A stretch of DNA of 64,000 nt. Origin: Alkalibacillus filiformis. Its GTDB lineage: Bacteria; Bacillota; Bacilli; Bacillales; Alkalibacillaceae. Under the pieces are notes generated by a model, which searched no databases, had not been told where the DNA came from, and was given only the letters and a program-made list of their open reading frames with translations. The stretch is taken from positions 248,001 to 312,000 of the forward strand of contig NZ_JAUSUP010000001.1 of assembly GCF_030814115.1 (NCBI RefSeq), read 5' to 3'. Below, in pieces: positions 45,568-58,902 of the stretch. Each line of letters opens with the position of its first letter. Position 1 is the first letter of the stretch. The translations under genes and the position numbers were made by a program.

Positions 45568-46044
45568 TTGATTTATTATATTATCGCGCTATTAATTGTA
45601 GCTTTAGATCAAATGACAAAATGGATCATCATCCAAGCGATGAACGTCCATGAATCGATCGAAGTAATCTCGGGATTCTTCTACATAACATCACATCGTA
45701 ATAGCGGAGCAGCTTGGGGAATGTTACAAGGACAAATGTGGTTGTTTTATATAGTAACAATGTTCGTTGTTGGTGTCATTGTTTATTACATGAGACAATA
45801 CTCAAATGGCTACAAACTACTAAATACAGGCTTCGCACTTATATTAGGTGGAGCGATTGGAAACTTTATAGACCGAGTAGTCATGCAAGAAGTAGTTGAT
45901 TTTCTAGACTTCACAATATTTAATTATAATTTCCCAATTTTTAACGTTGCTGACATCGCTTTAACAATTGGTGTAACTATTATTATTATTTTAATTTTGT
46001 TTGATGAATGGAATAACAAAAGGATGAAAAACGATGACGAATAA
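45568..46044 (+). CDS. lspA: Lipoprotein signal peptidase LspA
   Basis: 158 residues, four membrane helices. Signatures: DQMTKWIIIQAM, the catalytic region HRNSGAAWGMLQG, LGGAIGNFIDRVVMQEVVDFLDF and NFPIFNVADIALTIGV with the catalytic Asp pair (GNFIDR and NVAD). It removes signal peptides from prolipoproteins; two lipobox proteins lie later in this window. TTG 45568 follows GGAGG by 7 bases. It overlaps rluD by 11 bases. Confidence 0.96.
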   Translation: MIYYIIALLIVALDQMTKWIIIQAMNVHESIEVISGFFYITSHRNSGAAWGMLQGQMWLFYIVTMFVVGVIVYYMRQYSNGYKLLNTGFALILGGAIGNFIDRVVMQEVVDFLDFTIFNYNFPIFNVADIALTIGVTIIIILILFDEWNNKRMKNDDE

Positions 46045-46948
46045 ACAACAAATGACAATCGATGAAACATGTCAGAATAAACGTATTGATCAAGTACTAT
46101 CTCAATTGAACGACGAAGCATCACGTAGTCAAGTTCAAACTTGGATCCAAAATGGCTATGTAACAGTTAATGGTCAGCATGTAAAAAATAATTATAAATG
46201 CCAATTAGGTGATGAATTAATATGGGAGATTCCTCAACCGAAAGAGATGTCGATTGAACCTGAGAACATTCCTTTAGATATACGCTATGAAGATGAGCAT
46301 ATTTTAGTCGTTAATAAAGAAAAAGGTATGGTTGTGCACCCTGGACATGGACATGAAAACGGAACACTTGTCCACGCTTTATTACATCATTGTGATGATC
46401 TATCAGGTATTAACGGTGTTTATCGACCAGGTATTGTACACCGAATTGATAAAGATACAAGTGGCTTATTAGTAGTCGCTAAACATGACCAAGCTCACGA
46501 GAAGTTGTCAGAGCAGTTACAAAATAAAGAAATTAAAAGACAATACGAAGCATTAGTTCACGGCGTAATTTCACATGAATTAGGCACAATTGATGCACCG
46601 ATTGGTCGCGACCCTAATGACCGCCAAAAAATGGCGATCGTTGATGAAGGTAAACATGCGGTTACGCATTTTACAGTGGTCGATAAATACGAAAGCTTCA
46701 CACGTGTTGTATGTGAATTAGAAACCGGTAGAACGCACCAAATTCGTGTTCATTTTAAATATATTGATCATCCATTAGTCGGTGATCCAAAGTATGGTCA
46801 AAGAAAAACGTTGGATGTTCAAGGTCAGGCTTTACATGCTAAAAAGTTAGAATTTGCACATCCAATTACAGATGAGACAGTAAGTGTAACGGCAGAACCA
46901 CCACAAATCTTTTTAGATACAATTGAGAAAATTAAAATGATGCCTTGA
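46034..46948 (+). CDS. rluD: RluD-family 23S rRNA pseudouridine synthase
   Basis: 304 residues. The N-terminal S4 domain (RIDQVLSQLNDEASRSQVQTWIQNGYVTVNG) precedes the catalytic domain with Asp in PGIVHRIDKDTSGLLVVAK, and ETGRTHQIRVHFKYIDHPLVGDPKYG. It corresponds to ylyB of B. subtilis, always between lspA and pyrR. The stop codon overlaps the -35 of the pyr promoter. Confidence 0.93.
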   Translation: MTNKQQMTIDETCQNKRIDQVLSQLNDEASRSQVQTWIQNGYVTVNGQHVKNNYKCQLGDELIWEIPQPKEMSIEPENIPLDIRYEDEHILVVNKEKGMVVHPGHGHENGTLVHALLHHCDDLSGINGVYRPGIVHRIDKDTSGLLVVAKHDQAHEKLSEQLQNKEIKRQYEALVHGVISHELGTIDAPIGRDPNDRQKMAIVDEGKHAVTHFTVVDKYESFTRVVCELETGRTHQIRVHFKYIDHPLVGDPKYGQRKTLDVQGQALHAKKLEFAHPITDETVSVTAEPPQIFLDTIEKIKMMP

Positions 46949-46972
46949 CTTTTGTGTTTAAAACGGTAGAAT
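46945..46972 (+). promoter_or_regulatory. Sigma-A promoter of the pyr operon
   Basis: TTGACT at 46945-46950, a 16-base spacer and TAGAAT at 46967-46972. The -35 overlaps the stop codon of rluD. Confidence 0.82.
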
Positions 46973-47002
46973 TAATAACTAAGAAATAAAATATGAAAAC
47001 CT

Positions 47003-47108
47003 TTAAGTATAGTCCAGAGAGGCTATCAAGGTAACGATGAATAAATAGGGATTAGTATGACTAAGTATACCCTCTTTTGTTACCTTGGTGTAGCAAAAGG
47101 GGGTTTTT
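47003..47108 (+). promoter_or_regulatory. PyrR-dependent attenuator 1 (pyrR leader)
   Basis: The PyrR-binding loop AGTCCAGAGAGGCT is at 47011-47024. AAGGTAAC (47028-47035) can pair with GTTACCTT (47079-47086) as antiterminator, competing with the terminator CCCTCTTTTG (47070-47079) / CAAAAGGGGG (47094-47103) plus a T-run. UMP-bound PyrR should favour the terminator. Confidence 0.92.
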
Positions 47109-47118
47109 ATATTTATAG

Positions 47119-47679
<561 letters not shown>

Positions 47680-47691
47680 TAAAATAGAAGA

Positions 47692-47801
47692 CCTTTAAAC
47701 ATTAGTCCAGAGAGGCTAAAAAGGTCGTGAAGTAAGCGTACATACGGGGAATAGTATGTGTACGTGTACCTCTTTGCGACCTTTCGCAAAGAGGTTTTTT
47801 T
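47692..47801 (+). promoter_or_regulatory. PyrR-dependent attenuator 2 (pyrR-pyrP gap)
   Basis: AGTCCAGAGAGGCT at 47704-47717 repeats the loop of the first attenuator exactly. AAGGTCG (47721-47727) can pair with CGACCTT (47777-47783). The terminator is CCTCTTTGCGA (47769-47779) / TCGCAAAGAGG (47784-47794) plus T7. Confidence 0.92.
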
Positions 47802-47832
47802 ATACTCTAAAAGATTAAAGGGAGAGTTACAG

Positions 47833-49173
47833 ATGGACAGAGAGAATAAAGTATTAGATGTTCAAGAAGTACCACACTGGAATAAATGGTTGTTGTTAAG
47901 TTTACAACATTTATTCGCCATGTTCGGGGCAACGATTTTAGTACCTTACTTAATTGAAATGCCACCAAACGTGGCGCTCGTGACGAGTGGTTTAGGGACG
48001 TTAGCTTACTTACTGATTACTAGAGGGCAAATTCCAGCGTATTTAGGGTCCAGCTTTGCGTTTATAGCCCCAATAATAGCAGCAAGTGCTGCTGATGGAT
48101 TAGCTGGAGCGATGGTCGGTGCCTTTCTAGCTGGTATTGTTTACGGTGTTGTTGCATTAATGATCCAAATGAGTGGTGTGAACTGGCTACTGAAAATATT
48201 GCCACCAGTTGTCGTTGGCCCAGTAATTATGGTGATCGGTCTTGGTTTAGCACCAACTGCCATTGATATGGCGATGCATAATTCAAACGGAGAAGTTGAG
48301 TTAACATATGTATTTGTCGCGAGTGTGACTTTGTTGATTACGGTGATTGCTTCTGTATTTTTAAAAGGTTTTTGGAATGTAATCCCCATTTTATTAGGAA
48401 TTGTTGGCGGTTATGTTACTGCAATTTTAACTGGGATTGTAAATACTAGCGGTATAAATGAAAGTTGGAACAATTTAACAAGCAGTCAATCTGTTGGTGA
48501 GTTTATGAGCGCATTGTTCGTGACACCTGATTTCATCGTTCCATTTGTAGATTATCAACCGCTTGAGGTTTTAACATGGTCTGTTGCGTTTATTATGGTA
48601 CCTGTTGCTTTCGTAACAATTACAGAGCACATTGGTGACCAAATGGTGTTATCAAAAGTAACGAATCGCAACTTCATTAAACAACCTGGCTTAAATAAAT
48701 CATTAATGGGTGATGGTGCAGCTACAATTATTGCTTCAGCACTCGGTGGACCACCAAATACGACGTACGGTGAAAATATTGGTGTCTTAGCAATTACACG
48801 AGTGTTCAGTGTGTTTGTCATCGGAGGAGCGGCATTGCTTGCGATTTTCTTCGGGTTTATTGACTTAATTTCAGTGTTAATTGAATCAATCCCAGCAGCT
48901 GTTATGGGCGGTGTTTCGATCTTACTATTCGGTGTCATCGCTTCTAGCGGTATGAGAATGTTAATCGATAATCAAGTCGATTTAGGTGTAAAAAGAAACT
49001 TAATTATCTCATCTGTCATATTAGTGATTGGAATTGGAGGAGCAGTCATTCCAGTAACTGAAACGGTAGAAATTCCAGGCCTAGCTTTAGCAACAGTAAT
49101 TGGTGTCATTTTAAATCAAGTCCTGCCTGGTCGTGAACATGCTGAAGGTAATGGGAACATGTTTGAAGATTAA
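47833..49173 (+). CDS. pyrP: Uracil permease
   Basis: 446 residues, nucleobase:cation symporter-2 family (UraA). About 14 membrane segments; LQHLFAMFGATILVPYL is the first family signature and FVTITEHIGDQMVLSKVTNRNF carries the substrate-binding Glu (ITEH). PPNTTYGENIGVLAITRV is the NCS2 signature loop. ATG 47833 follows AAAGGGAGAG; the frame is open further upstream to 47758 but runs through the attenuator. It imports uracil. Confidence 0.94.
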   Translation: MDRENKVLDVQEVPHWNKWLLLSLQHLFAMFGATILVPYLIEMPPNVALVTSGLGTLAYLLITRGQIPAYLGSSFAFIAPIIAASAADGLAGAMVGAFLAGIVYGVVALMIQMSGVNWLLKILPPVVVGPVIMVIGLGLAPTAIDMAMHNSNGEVELTYVFVASVTLLITVIASVFLKGFWNVIPILLGIVGGYVTAILTGIVNTSGINESWNNLTSSQSVGEFMSALFVTPDFIVPFVDYQPLEVLTWSVAFIMVPVAFVTITEHIGDQMVLSKVTNRNFIKQPGLNKSLMGDGAATIIASALGGPPNTTYGENIGVLAITRVFSVFVIGGAALLAIFFGFIDLISVLIESIPAAVMGGVSILLFGVIASSGMRMLIDNQVDLGVKRNLIISSVILVIGIGGAVIPVTETVEIPGLALATVIGVILNQVLPGREHAEGNGNMFED

Positions 49174-49195
49174 TGGCGAAGAGGGTGCAAAAACT

Positions 49196-50083
49196 ATGAA
49201 TCTATTTAAAATGGATGATCTAACAAATCGTGACCTTCACGGTTTGTTAGATTTAGCACATAAGTTTAAAACGAATGAAATGGATCAAAGTGATCTGAAT
49301 CATAAAACAGGAGCTCTACTATTTTATGAACCTTCTACACGTACAAAGTTAAGCTTTGAAATGGCTTGTCATAAGTTAGGTATTCAATTGTTGGGTTTCT
49401 CAAAAGAATCATCGAGTGTCACAAAAGGTGAGTCACTTTATGACACGGTGAAGACGGTTGAAGTATTAGGTGCGGACTTCGTTGTCATTCGCCATCCAGA
49501 TCAACAATATTACAAACAGCTAGAGGGCGTGAATATTCCAGTCATTAACGGTGGAGATGGTTCTGGTGAGCATCCATCACAGTGTCTGCTTGATCTTATG
49601 ACAATCCAAGAGCAATTTAATGATTTTTCTAATTTGAATGTCACAATTTGTGGTGATATTAAACATAGTCGTGTAGCAAAGTCGAATGCGCATGCATTAA
49701 GTCGCTTAGGAGCCAATGTCCGTTTAGTTGCTAAAGACGAATGGCAAGACCATGAGCTTCCGTATCCTTATGTGAATTTAGATGATGTATTAAACGACAC
49801 TGATGTACTCATGCTCTTACGCGTGCAAGCTGAACGCCATGATGAACAATCCTATGATGAAAACGCTTATTTAAGAAGTTACGGTTTAACAGTTGAACGA
49901 GAAGCTTTTTTACCGGATTCTAGTATCATCATGCACCCAGCACCTGTTAATAGAGGAGTAGAGATTGATTCAAGTTTAGTCGAAAGTTCTAAATCAAAAA
50001 TTTTCACCCAAATGGAAAATGGAGTTTATATTAGGCAAGCCATTATATATAACCTACTACATAAAAGGGGGAGCTTTTTATGA
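49196..50083 (+). CDS. pyrB: Aspartate carbamoyltransferase catalytic subunit
   Basis: 295 residues. The carbamoyl-phosphate site is [20 protein letters not shown], the second motif is [18 protein letters not shown] and the C-terminal [11 protein letters not shown] closes the aspartate site. ATG 49196 follows GAAGAGGGTG; the longer frame from 49133 lies within pyrP. Only 22 bases separate it from pyrP, so the third attenuator of B. subtilis has no room. No pyrI is seen, as is usual in Bacillus. Confidence 0.95.
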   Translation: MNLFKMDDLTNRDLHGLLDLAHKFKTNEMDQSDLNHKTGALLFYEPSTRTKLSFEMACHKLGIQLLGFSKESSSVTKGESLYDTVKTVEVLGADFVVIRHPDQQYYKQLEGVNIPVINGGDGSGEHPSQCLLDLMTIQEQFNDFSNLNVTICGDIKHSRVAKSNAHALSRLGANVRLVAKDEWQDHELPYPYVNLDDVLNDTDVLMLLRVQAERHDEQSYDENAYLRSYGLTVEREAFLPDSSIIMHPAPVNRGVEIDSSLVESSKSKIFTQMENGVYIRQAIIYNLLHKRGSFL

Positions 50084-51351
50084 AAACATTAATCAAAAAC
50101 ATCAAACTACAAGAAGCTAATACAAATGTATTAATTGAAAATGGGTTGATCGCAGGAATTGGTTCAGTAAAAACTGATCAAGTAGATGAGATTATTGATG
50201 GTAAAGGACAGCATTTATTCCCGGGTTTCGTTGATTTACACGTCCATTTTCGTGAACCAGGGGGTGAAGCAAAAGAAACGATTGCAACAGGTTCAATGGC
50301 CGCGGCTCGAGGTGGCTTTACGACAGTTTGTGCGATGCCGAATACACGGCCTGTACCAGACAGTGAAGAGAATTTAGAACGTATTAATTCACTAATAGAA
50401 GAAAATGCCCATGTACGCGTCTTACCTTACGCATCTATTACGACTAGACAATTAGGAAATGAATTAGTCGGTTTTGATACCTTAACGAATCAAGGAGCGG
50501 TTGCTTTTACTGATGATGGCGTTGGTGTTCAAACAGCAGGTAAAATGTTTGAGGCCATGCAACAATCAGCAAAACTAAACCAACCGATCGTTGCTCATTG
50601 TGAAGATAACTCGTTAATATATGGCGGTGTTATGCACGATGGCTTAAAAAATAAAGAGCTAGACTTACCAGGAATCCCTTCTGTAAGTGAATCCATCCAC
50701 ATTGCACGTGATATTCTGTTAGCTGAAGCGACAGGTTGCCACTATCACGTTTGCCACGTTAGTACGAAAGAATCGGTTCGTGTTATTCGCGATGCTAAAC
50801 GAGCAGGCGTTAACGTTACAGCCGAGGTAACACCACACCATTTACTATTATCAGAACTCGATATACCAGAAGATGATGCCAATTATAAAATGAACCCGCC
50901 ACTTCGAGGGGAAGCTGATCGCCAAGCATTAACCGAAGGTTTACTTGATGGCACGATTGACTGCATCGCAACTGACCACGCACCTCATACGCGTGAAGAG
51001 AAAGAAAACGGATTTATGCAGTCTCCATTTGGTATTGTCGGCTTAGAAACTGCCTTCCCGTTACTATATACACATTTCGTACAAAGCAATAAATTCACAT
51101 TAGAACAACTCATTGATTGGTTAACCGTTAAGCCTGCTCAATTGTTTAATTTACCTTATGGGACGTTACGAGTTGGTTCAAAGGCTGACCTTGTACTGAT
51201 TGATCTTGAACAAGAAGAATCAATTGTAGCATCAACTTTCTACTCAAAAGGTCAGAATACACCATTTCAAGGTTGGAAAGTAAAAGGGATCCCGACATTA
51301 ACAATCGTTGATGGAAAAGTGGTTTGGAAAAAGGAGGAGACTTATGTCTAA
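50080..51351 (+). CDS. pyrC: Dihydroorotase
   Basis: 423 residues, class I dihydroorotase. The zinc site starts [12 protein letters not shown], followed by [15 protein letters not shown] and [11 protein letters not shown]. It makes dihydroorotate from carbamoyl aspartate. It overlaps pyrB by ATGA and carA by 8 bases. Confidence 0.96.
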   Translation: MKTLIKNIKLQEANTNVLIENGLIAGIGSVKTDQVDEIIDGKGQHLFPGFVDLHVHFREPGGEAKETIATGSMAAARGGFTTVCAMPNTRPVPDSEENLERINSLIEENAHVRVLPYASITTRQLGNELVGFDTLTNQGAVAFTDDGVGVQTAGKMFEAMQQSAKLNQPIVAHCEDNSLIYGGVMHDGLKNKELDLPGIPSVSESIHIARDILLAEATGCHYHVCHVSTKESVRVIRDAKRAGVNVTAEVTPHHLLLSELDIPEDDANYKMNPPLRGEADRQALTEGLLDGTIDCIATDHAPHTREEKENGFMQSPFGIVGLETAFPLLYTHFVQSNKFTLEQLIDWLTVKPAQLFNLPYGTLRVGSKADLVLIDLEQEESIVASTFYSKGQNTPFQGWKVKGIPTLTIVDGKVVWKKEETYV

Positions 51352-52468
51352 ACGTTATTTGTTGTTAGAAGATGGAACTGTTTATGAAGGGCGAGCATTT
51401 GGAGCCGAGTTAAATGATGTCGTTGGTGAAGTTGTATTCCAAACAGGCATGACAGGATATCAAGAAACTTTATCGGACCCCTCTTATTATGGCCAGATGG
51501 TTGTCATGACTTATCCGTTAATCGGCAATTATGGTATAAATCGGGATGATTTTGAAACGGTAAGACCTGCTTTAAAAGCTTTAATCGTTAAAGAAGCAGA
51601 AAACGATCCTTCAAACTTCAGAAGTGAAGTGTCTATTGGTGAGTTTTTAAAACAAAAAGGTGTTCCTGGTCTTGAAGGGATCGATACACGTAGTTTAGTG
51701 AAAAAGATTCGCCAGAGTGGAACGATGAAAGGTATTTTAATAGATGACTTAGCTAATTTAGATCAAATTATAGATCACGTCAAACAAACATCACTGCCGA
51801 AAGATCAAGTCAGCCAAGTGTCAGCCGCTAAACCATATGTTGTGCCAGGAAGAGGACTTCGAGTTGTGTTGGTTGATTATGGAATGAAGCATGGTATTTT
51901 AAGAGAGTTAACTGAAAGAGGGTGTCACGTCACAGTCGTACCTTATGATACAACAGCAGATGAAGTAATGCAGCTTCAACCAGACGGCATTATGTTATCA
52001 AACGGTCCTGGAGATCCAAAAGATGTATCAGAGGGGATTGACCTTGTCAAAGGGTTGATTGGTAAAGTTCCCATCTTCGGCATTTGCTTAGGGCATCAGC
52101 TCATTTCTCTAGCTTGTGGTGCTAATACTGAAAGACTTAAGTTTGGTCATCGTGGTGCGAATCACCCAGTTAAAGTGATCGAAACAGGTGAAGCTTGGAT
52201 GACTTCACAAAACCATGGTTATACAGTATCAATTGAATCTATTAAACATACAAAACTTAAAGTGACACACCAAGCAATCAATGATGGTTCGATTGAAGGC
52301 ATAGAACATGAAAGTTTACCAATCTTTTCAGTTCAATTTCACCCAGAAAGCTCACCAGGACCAAGTGATGCAAATGTCTTATTTGATCAATTTTTAAACA
52401 TGATGAACGAAAATAAAGCAGGAGGGGTTACATTATGCCAAAAAGAACAGATATTCGTAGGATCTTAG
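51344..52468 (+). CDS. carA: Carbamoyl-phosphate synthase (pyrimidine-type), small subunit
   Basis: 374 residues; N-terminal domain [22 protein letters not shown]-terminal class I glutamine amidotransferase with Cys in [10 protein letters not shown] and His/Glu in [13 protein letters not shown] 51344 follows AAGGAGGAG. The last 11 codons overlap carB by 34 bases, so the C-terminus ([15 protein letters not shown]) is longer than usual. It is pyrAA of B. subtilis. Confidence 0.95.
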   Translation: MSKRYLLLEDGTVYEGRAFGAELNDVVGEVVFQTGMTGYQETLSDPSYYGQMVVMTYPLIGNYGINRDDFETVRPALKALIVKEAENDPSNFRSEVSIGEFLKQKGVPGLEGIDTRSLVKKIRQSGTMKGILIDDLANLDQIIDHVKQTSLPKDQVSQVSAAKPYVVPGRGLRVVLVDYGMKHGILRELTERGCHVTVVPYDTTADEVMQLQPDGIMLSNGPGDPKDVSEGIDLVKGLIGKVPIFGICLGHQLISLACGANTERLKFGHRGANHPVKVIETGEAWMTSQNHGYTVSIESIKHTKLKVTHQAINDGSIEGIEHESLPIFSVQFHPESSPGPSDANVLFDQFLNMMNENKAGGVTLCQKEQIFVGS

Positions 52469-55400
52469 TCATTGGATCTGGTCCAATTATTATCGGGCAG
52501 GCAGCTGAATTTGATTACTCAGGTACACAAGCATGCCAGGCGTTAAAAGAAGAAGGCTACGAAGTGATTCTAGCTAACTCAAATCCAGCAACGATCATGA
52601 CCGATGACACAATTGCAGATGTCGTTTATATGGAGCCCTTAACCCCTGAATTTTTATCGAAAATTATTCGCAAAGAGCGTCCTGATGCTTTACTAGCTAC
52701 TTTAGGTGGTCAAACTGGCTTGAACTTAGCGACTGAACTCGATCAAAGAGGGGTGCTCCAACAATATAATGTCGAGTTGCTCGGCACAAATCTAGAAGCA
52801 ATCGAAAAGGCAGAGGACCGAGAATTATTTAGACAGCTTATGATTGAATTAAATGAACCTATTCCTGAAAGTACGATTGTCAGTACTGTAGAAGATGCTG
52901 TCGAATTTGCAAATATAATTGGTTATCCTATCATTGTTCGTCCAGCGTATACATTAGGTGGAACTGGTGGTGGTATGTGTGATGATGAACAGTCATTGAT
53001 TGATACCGTTCAAAACGGGTTAGCTGTATCACCAGCCAACCAATGTCTAATAGAACGAAATATTGCTGGATTTAAAGAAGTTGAGTACGAAGTGATGCGT
53101 GACTCAAATGATAATGCAATAGTCGTATGTAATATGGAGAATTTTGATCCAGTCGGTGTCCATACAGGTGATTCAATCGTTGTTGCGCCATCACAAACGT
53201 TAAGCGATCGTGAATACCAAATGTTGCGTGATGTTTCACTTAAACTTATTAGAGCGTTAAATATTGAGGGTGGCTGCAACGTCCAATTGGCATTAGATCC
53301 AAATAGTTTTCAATACTACGTGATTGAAGTAAACCCACGTGTGAGTCGCTCTTCAGCACTAGCTTCTAAAGCAACAGGTTATCCTATTGCGAAGCTAGCA
53401 GCGAAGATCTCAGTCGGCTTAACGTTAGATGAAATGAAAAATCCTGTAACGGGCAGAACTTATGCTCATTTCGAACCGTCATTAGACTATGTTGTCACTA
53501 AAATCCCAAGGTGGCCTTTTGATAAATTCCAAGCTGCTAATCGTACGTTAGGCACACAAATGAAAGCGACAGGTGAAGTAATGGCGATTGGTCGTAATTT
53601 TGAAGAATCACTTCATAAGGCAGTAAGGTCACTAGAAATCGGTACACAAGAGTTGTATATCCCAAAGCTAAGACAATTAGCGAACACTGAACTACTAAAA
53701 AGGTTACAAAAAGCAGATGATGAGAGATTGTTTCTAATTGCTGAAGCTTTTAGAAGAGATTTTAAACTAGAAGAAATTTTTAATTTAACACAAATAGATT
53801 ATTGGTTCTTACGTAAGCTGGAAGGTTTAATTAAGCTTGAACAACAACTGAAAAGTGTTCCATATGATTATGACATGACTGTTTACGCAAAGCGTTTAGG
53901 TTTCTCCGATCAAACGTTAGCAAGACTTTGGGACACTGAAGAGAAGATCGTATATGATTGGCGATTAGAAGAACATATCAAACCAGTTTATAAAATGGTC
54001 GATACGTGTGCAGCAGAATTTGAATCTGAAACACCATATTTTTATAGCACGTACGAACAAGAGACAGAGTCTTTTGCTTCGAATCGCAAAAAAGTTGTTG
54101 TACTAGGTTCTGGTCCAATAAGAATCGGTCAAGGAATTGAATTCGATTACGCAACGGTACATTCTGTTTTAGCTTTAAAAGAAGCAGGATATGAAGCGAT
54201 TATTATTAACAATAACCCTGAAACCGTGTCAACAGACTTTCATATATCCGATAAACTGTATTTCGAGCCTTTAACAATTGAAGATGTGATGCATGTTATT
54301 AACGTTGAGCAACCAGATGGTGTCATTGTCCAATTCGGTGGCCAAACAGCGATCTCTTTAGTTGATGAGCTTGTAGAACGAGGAGTAGAAATATTAGGTA
54401 CATCGAAATCTGCGATTGATTGCGCTGAAGACCGTGATCAATTTGAACAAATGTTAGAGAAGCTTAATATTGCAAGGCCAAAAGCTAAGATCGCAACAAG
54501 CAAGGAAGAAGCAATCGACTTAGCACGTGATGTCGGGTATCCGATTTTAGTGCGACCTTCTTACGTGTTAGGTGGCCGTGCGATGGAGATTGTTTACGAA
54601 GAAGGTGACTTAGATCGCTATATGGAAGAAGCGGTTAGTGTTCATCCGAATCGACCAGTTTTAATTGACCGATATTTAGTCGGTCAAGAATTGGAGGTTG
54701 ATGCAATCAGTGATGGTGAAACGGTTGTGATTCCTGGCATGATGGAACATATTGAGCGAGCTGGAGTGCACTCTGGTGACTCAATTGCGGTTTACCCGAC
54801 ACAAAGTATACCTGAATCGGTTAAACAAACGTGTGCTCAAATTACAACAGAGATTGCTAGAGAACTAGATGTTAAAGGTCTCATCAATATTCAGTTCGTT
54901 TATCATGAAGATGAAGTGTACGTTTTAGAAGTTAATCCGCGTTCAAGTAGAACGGTTCCATTTTTAAGTAAAGTAACGGGTGTAACGATGGCGAATTTAG
55001 CAACTCAAGTCATGTTAGGAAGAACTTTAGCCGAATTAGGTTATAGTTCAGGCTTAATAGAAGAAGACAGTACAATCTCTGTTAAAGTACCTGTATTCTC
55101 ATTTGAGAAATTGCGTAGTGTCGAAATTACGTTAGGACCTGAAATGAAATCGACTGGAGAAGTAATCGGTCGTGACAACACTTTAGAAAAAGCTTTATAC
55201 AAAGGGATCATTGCTTCTGGACTTAAAGTTCCAACAGAAGGAGCCGTACTTCTTACTGTAGCTGATCAAGATAAACAAGAAATGGTTAACCTTGCGACGC
55301 GTTTCCATGCACTCGGTTTCCAACTATATGCAACAACTGGTTCAGCGAGTATTATAAAGCAACATGGTCTACCAGTTGAAGAGGTTAATAAAATTGCTGA

Positions 55401-55631
55401 TCATGAACGAAATATTTTAAATGTCATTGAAGAAGGAAGAGTACAGTTTGTTATTAACACTTTGTCTAGAGGGAAACAAACACACACAGATGGATTTAGA
55501 ATTCGTCGTGAGGCAGTCGAACACGGAATTGCTTGTCTAACTTCATTAGACACAGCAGAAGCGATATTAACTGTCATTGAATCTATGAGCTTTTCTGCGA
55601 GTCCAATGCCTAAACAAGAGGTTGTGACAGT

Positions 55632-55635
<4 letters not shown>
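52435..55635 (+). CDS. carB: Carbamoyl-phosphate synthase (pyrimidine-type), large subunit
   Basis: 1066 residues with two homologous ATP-grasp halves ([22 protein letters not shown] and [22 protein letters not shown] begin each half). The C-terminal allosteric MGS-like domain (about 930-1066) binds UMP/PRPP in pyrimidine-type enzymes. It forms the carbamoyl phosphate used by pyrB. Its start overlaps carA by 34 bases and its end overlaps pyrK by ATGA. Confidence 0.96.
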
Positions 55636-57971
<2,336 letters not shown>

Positions 57972-57999
<28 letters not shown>

Positions 58000-58595
58000 C
58001 TCAAAAGTTAATCGATATTAATGCTTTAAAAGTTAATGTACAAGAACCATTTACATGGTCTTCAGGGATACAATCGCCAGTCTATTGTGATAATCGCTTA
58101 ACGATGTCATATCCAGACATTAGACAGACAATCACAAAAGCATTTGTAAACGAAATTAAAGATTTAGATTTAGATGTAATAGCAGGTTGTGCAACGGCGG
58201 GAATTCCTCATGCTGCGTTTGTATCCGATCAGCTGAATTTACCGATGGTTTATGTACGCAGCAAGCCAAAAGGACATGGGCTTGAAAACATGATTGAAGG
58301 TAAAGTTGATCAGGGTGAACGTGTTGTTGTAATTGAAGATTTAATTTCTACTGGAACAAGTGCCATTAAAGCGGCTGAAGCTTTAAGAGATCAAGGGTGT
58401 CACGTGGTAAAAGTATTATCAATCTTCTCATACGGATTAAATGAAGCTGAGGACAACTTTAAGGAATCAGGCTTTGAATATGAAAGTCTAGTAACTTTCG
58501 ATGATGTCGCTTCATTATTAACCACGAATGGAAATATAACAAAAGCAGAACGAGAACAAGTATTAAATTGGCGCGATGACCTCGTGTTAAGTTAA
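57972..58595 (+). CDS. pyrE: Orotate phosphoribosyltransferase
   Basis: 207 residues if read from GTG 57972. The PRPP loop is RVVVIEDLISTGTSAIKAAEAL, and EPFTWSSGIQSPVYCDNRL is the N-terminal family signature. The start is unclear: AAAGGAG (57966-57972) overlaps that GTG, and homologous PyrE proteins begin at about 57981-57984, where the in-frame codons are ATC. An ATC start at 57981 would have ideal 8-base spacing. It is translated inside the end of pyrF, so coupling is likely. Last gene of the operon. Confidence 0.93.
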
Positions 58596-58614
58596 AAAGA
58601 ACAACCATCATTTT

Positions 58615-58673
58615 AAGTAGTTCAGTTTAGGAGTTCAGAATTGTAATTTGTACCCTTAATTGAACTACTTTTT
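58615..58673 (+). terminator. Terminator of the pyr operon
   Basis: AAGTAGTTCAGTTTA (58615-58629) pairs with TAATTGAACTACTT (58657-58670), with TTT after it. The loop is long (about 27 bases), but the stem is nearly perfect. Confidence 0.75.
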
Positions 58674-58691
58674 ACATATAAAATTGTTTTT

Positions 58692-58761
58692 ATAATGCAA
58701 GGTTATTTCTAATGCAAATTGTATAAATAATGCAAGGTTATTTCTAATGCAAATTGTATAA
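58692..58761. repeat. 35-bp tandem duplication
   Basis: A 35-base unit occurs twice head to tail (58692-58726 and 58727-58761). Each unit holds TAATGCAA twice, so that octamer recurs four times at 17-18 base steps (58693, 58710, 58728, 58745), followed by a degenerate TAATTGCA. It lies between the pyr terminator and the first repeat of the accessory array; no function is evident. Confidence 0.85.
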
Positions 58762-58796
58762 ATAATTGCAGGAATTACAGAGTGATTATTTTTATA

Positions 58797-58805
58797 TGGT
58801 AAAAT
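58797..58805 (+). promoter_or_regulatory. Extended -10 promoter candidate before the accessory array
   Basis: TGGTAAAAT at 58797-58805 (in TATATGGTAAAATAAG), with TTACAG at 58775-58780, 19 bases upstream, as a poor -35. The same motif precedes lspA and ylmD. It would read into the first array gene. Confidence 0.4.
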
Positions 58806-58824
58806 AAGACAAAGAACGTTTATT

Positions 58825-58839
58825 CAACTAACGAAGCAG
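58825..58839 (+). repeat. Array repeat, copy A (single right arm)
   Basis: CAACTAACGAAGCAG, exact core of the repeat found between the following genes. It is preceded by AAAGAACGTTTATT, a degenerate left part. It is 63 bases before the first VOC gene and marks the left edge of the array. Confidence 0.8.
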
Positions 58840-58902
58840 ATTACTTAAAAAGAGTTCAATATTAAGTTAGTAAATAATTATTCTAAAAAGGGGGGACTTT
58901 AT

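Noticed and set aside
47758-47832. N-terminal extension of uracil permease
   Set aside because: The open frame runs through the attenuator terminator; AAAGGGAGAG fits ATG 47833.
49133-49195. N-terminal extension of aspartate carbamoyltransferase
   Set aside because: It lies within the pyrP coding end; GAAGAGGGTG fits ATG 49196.
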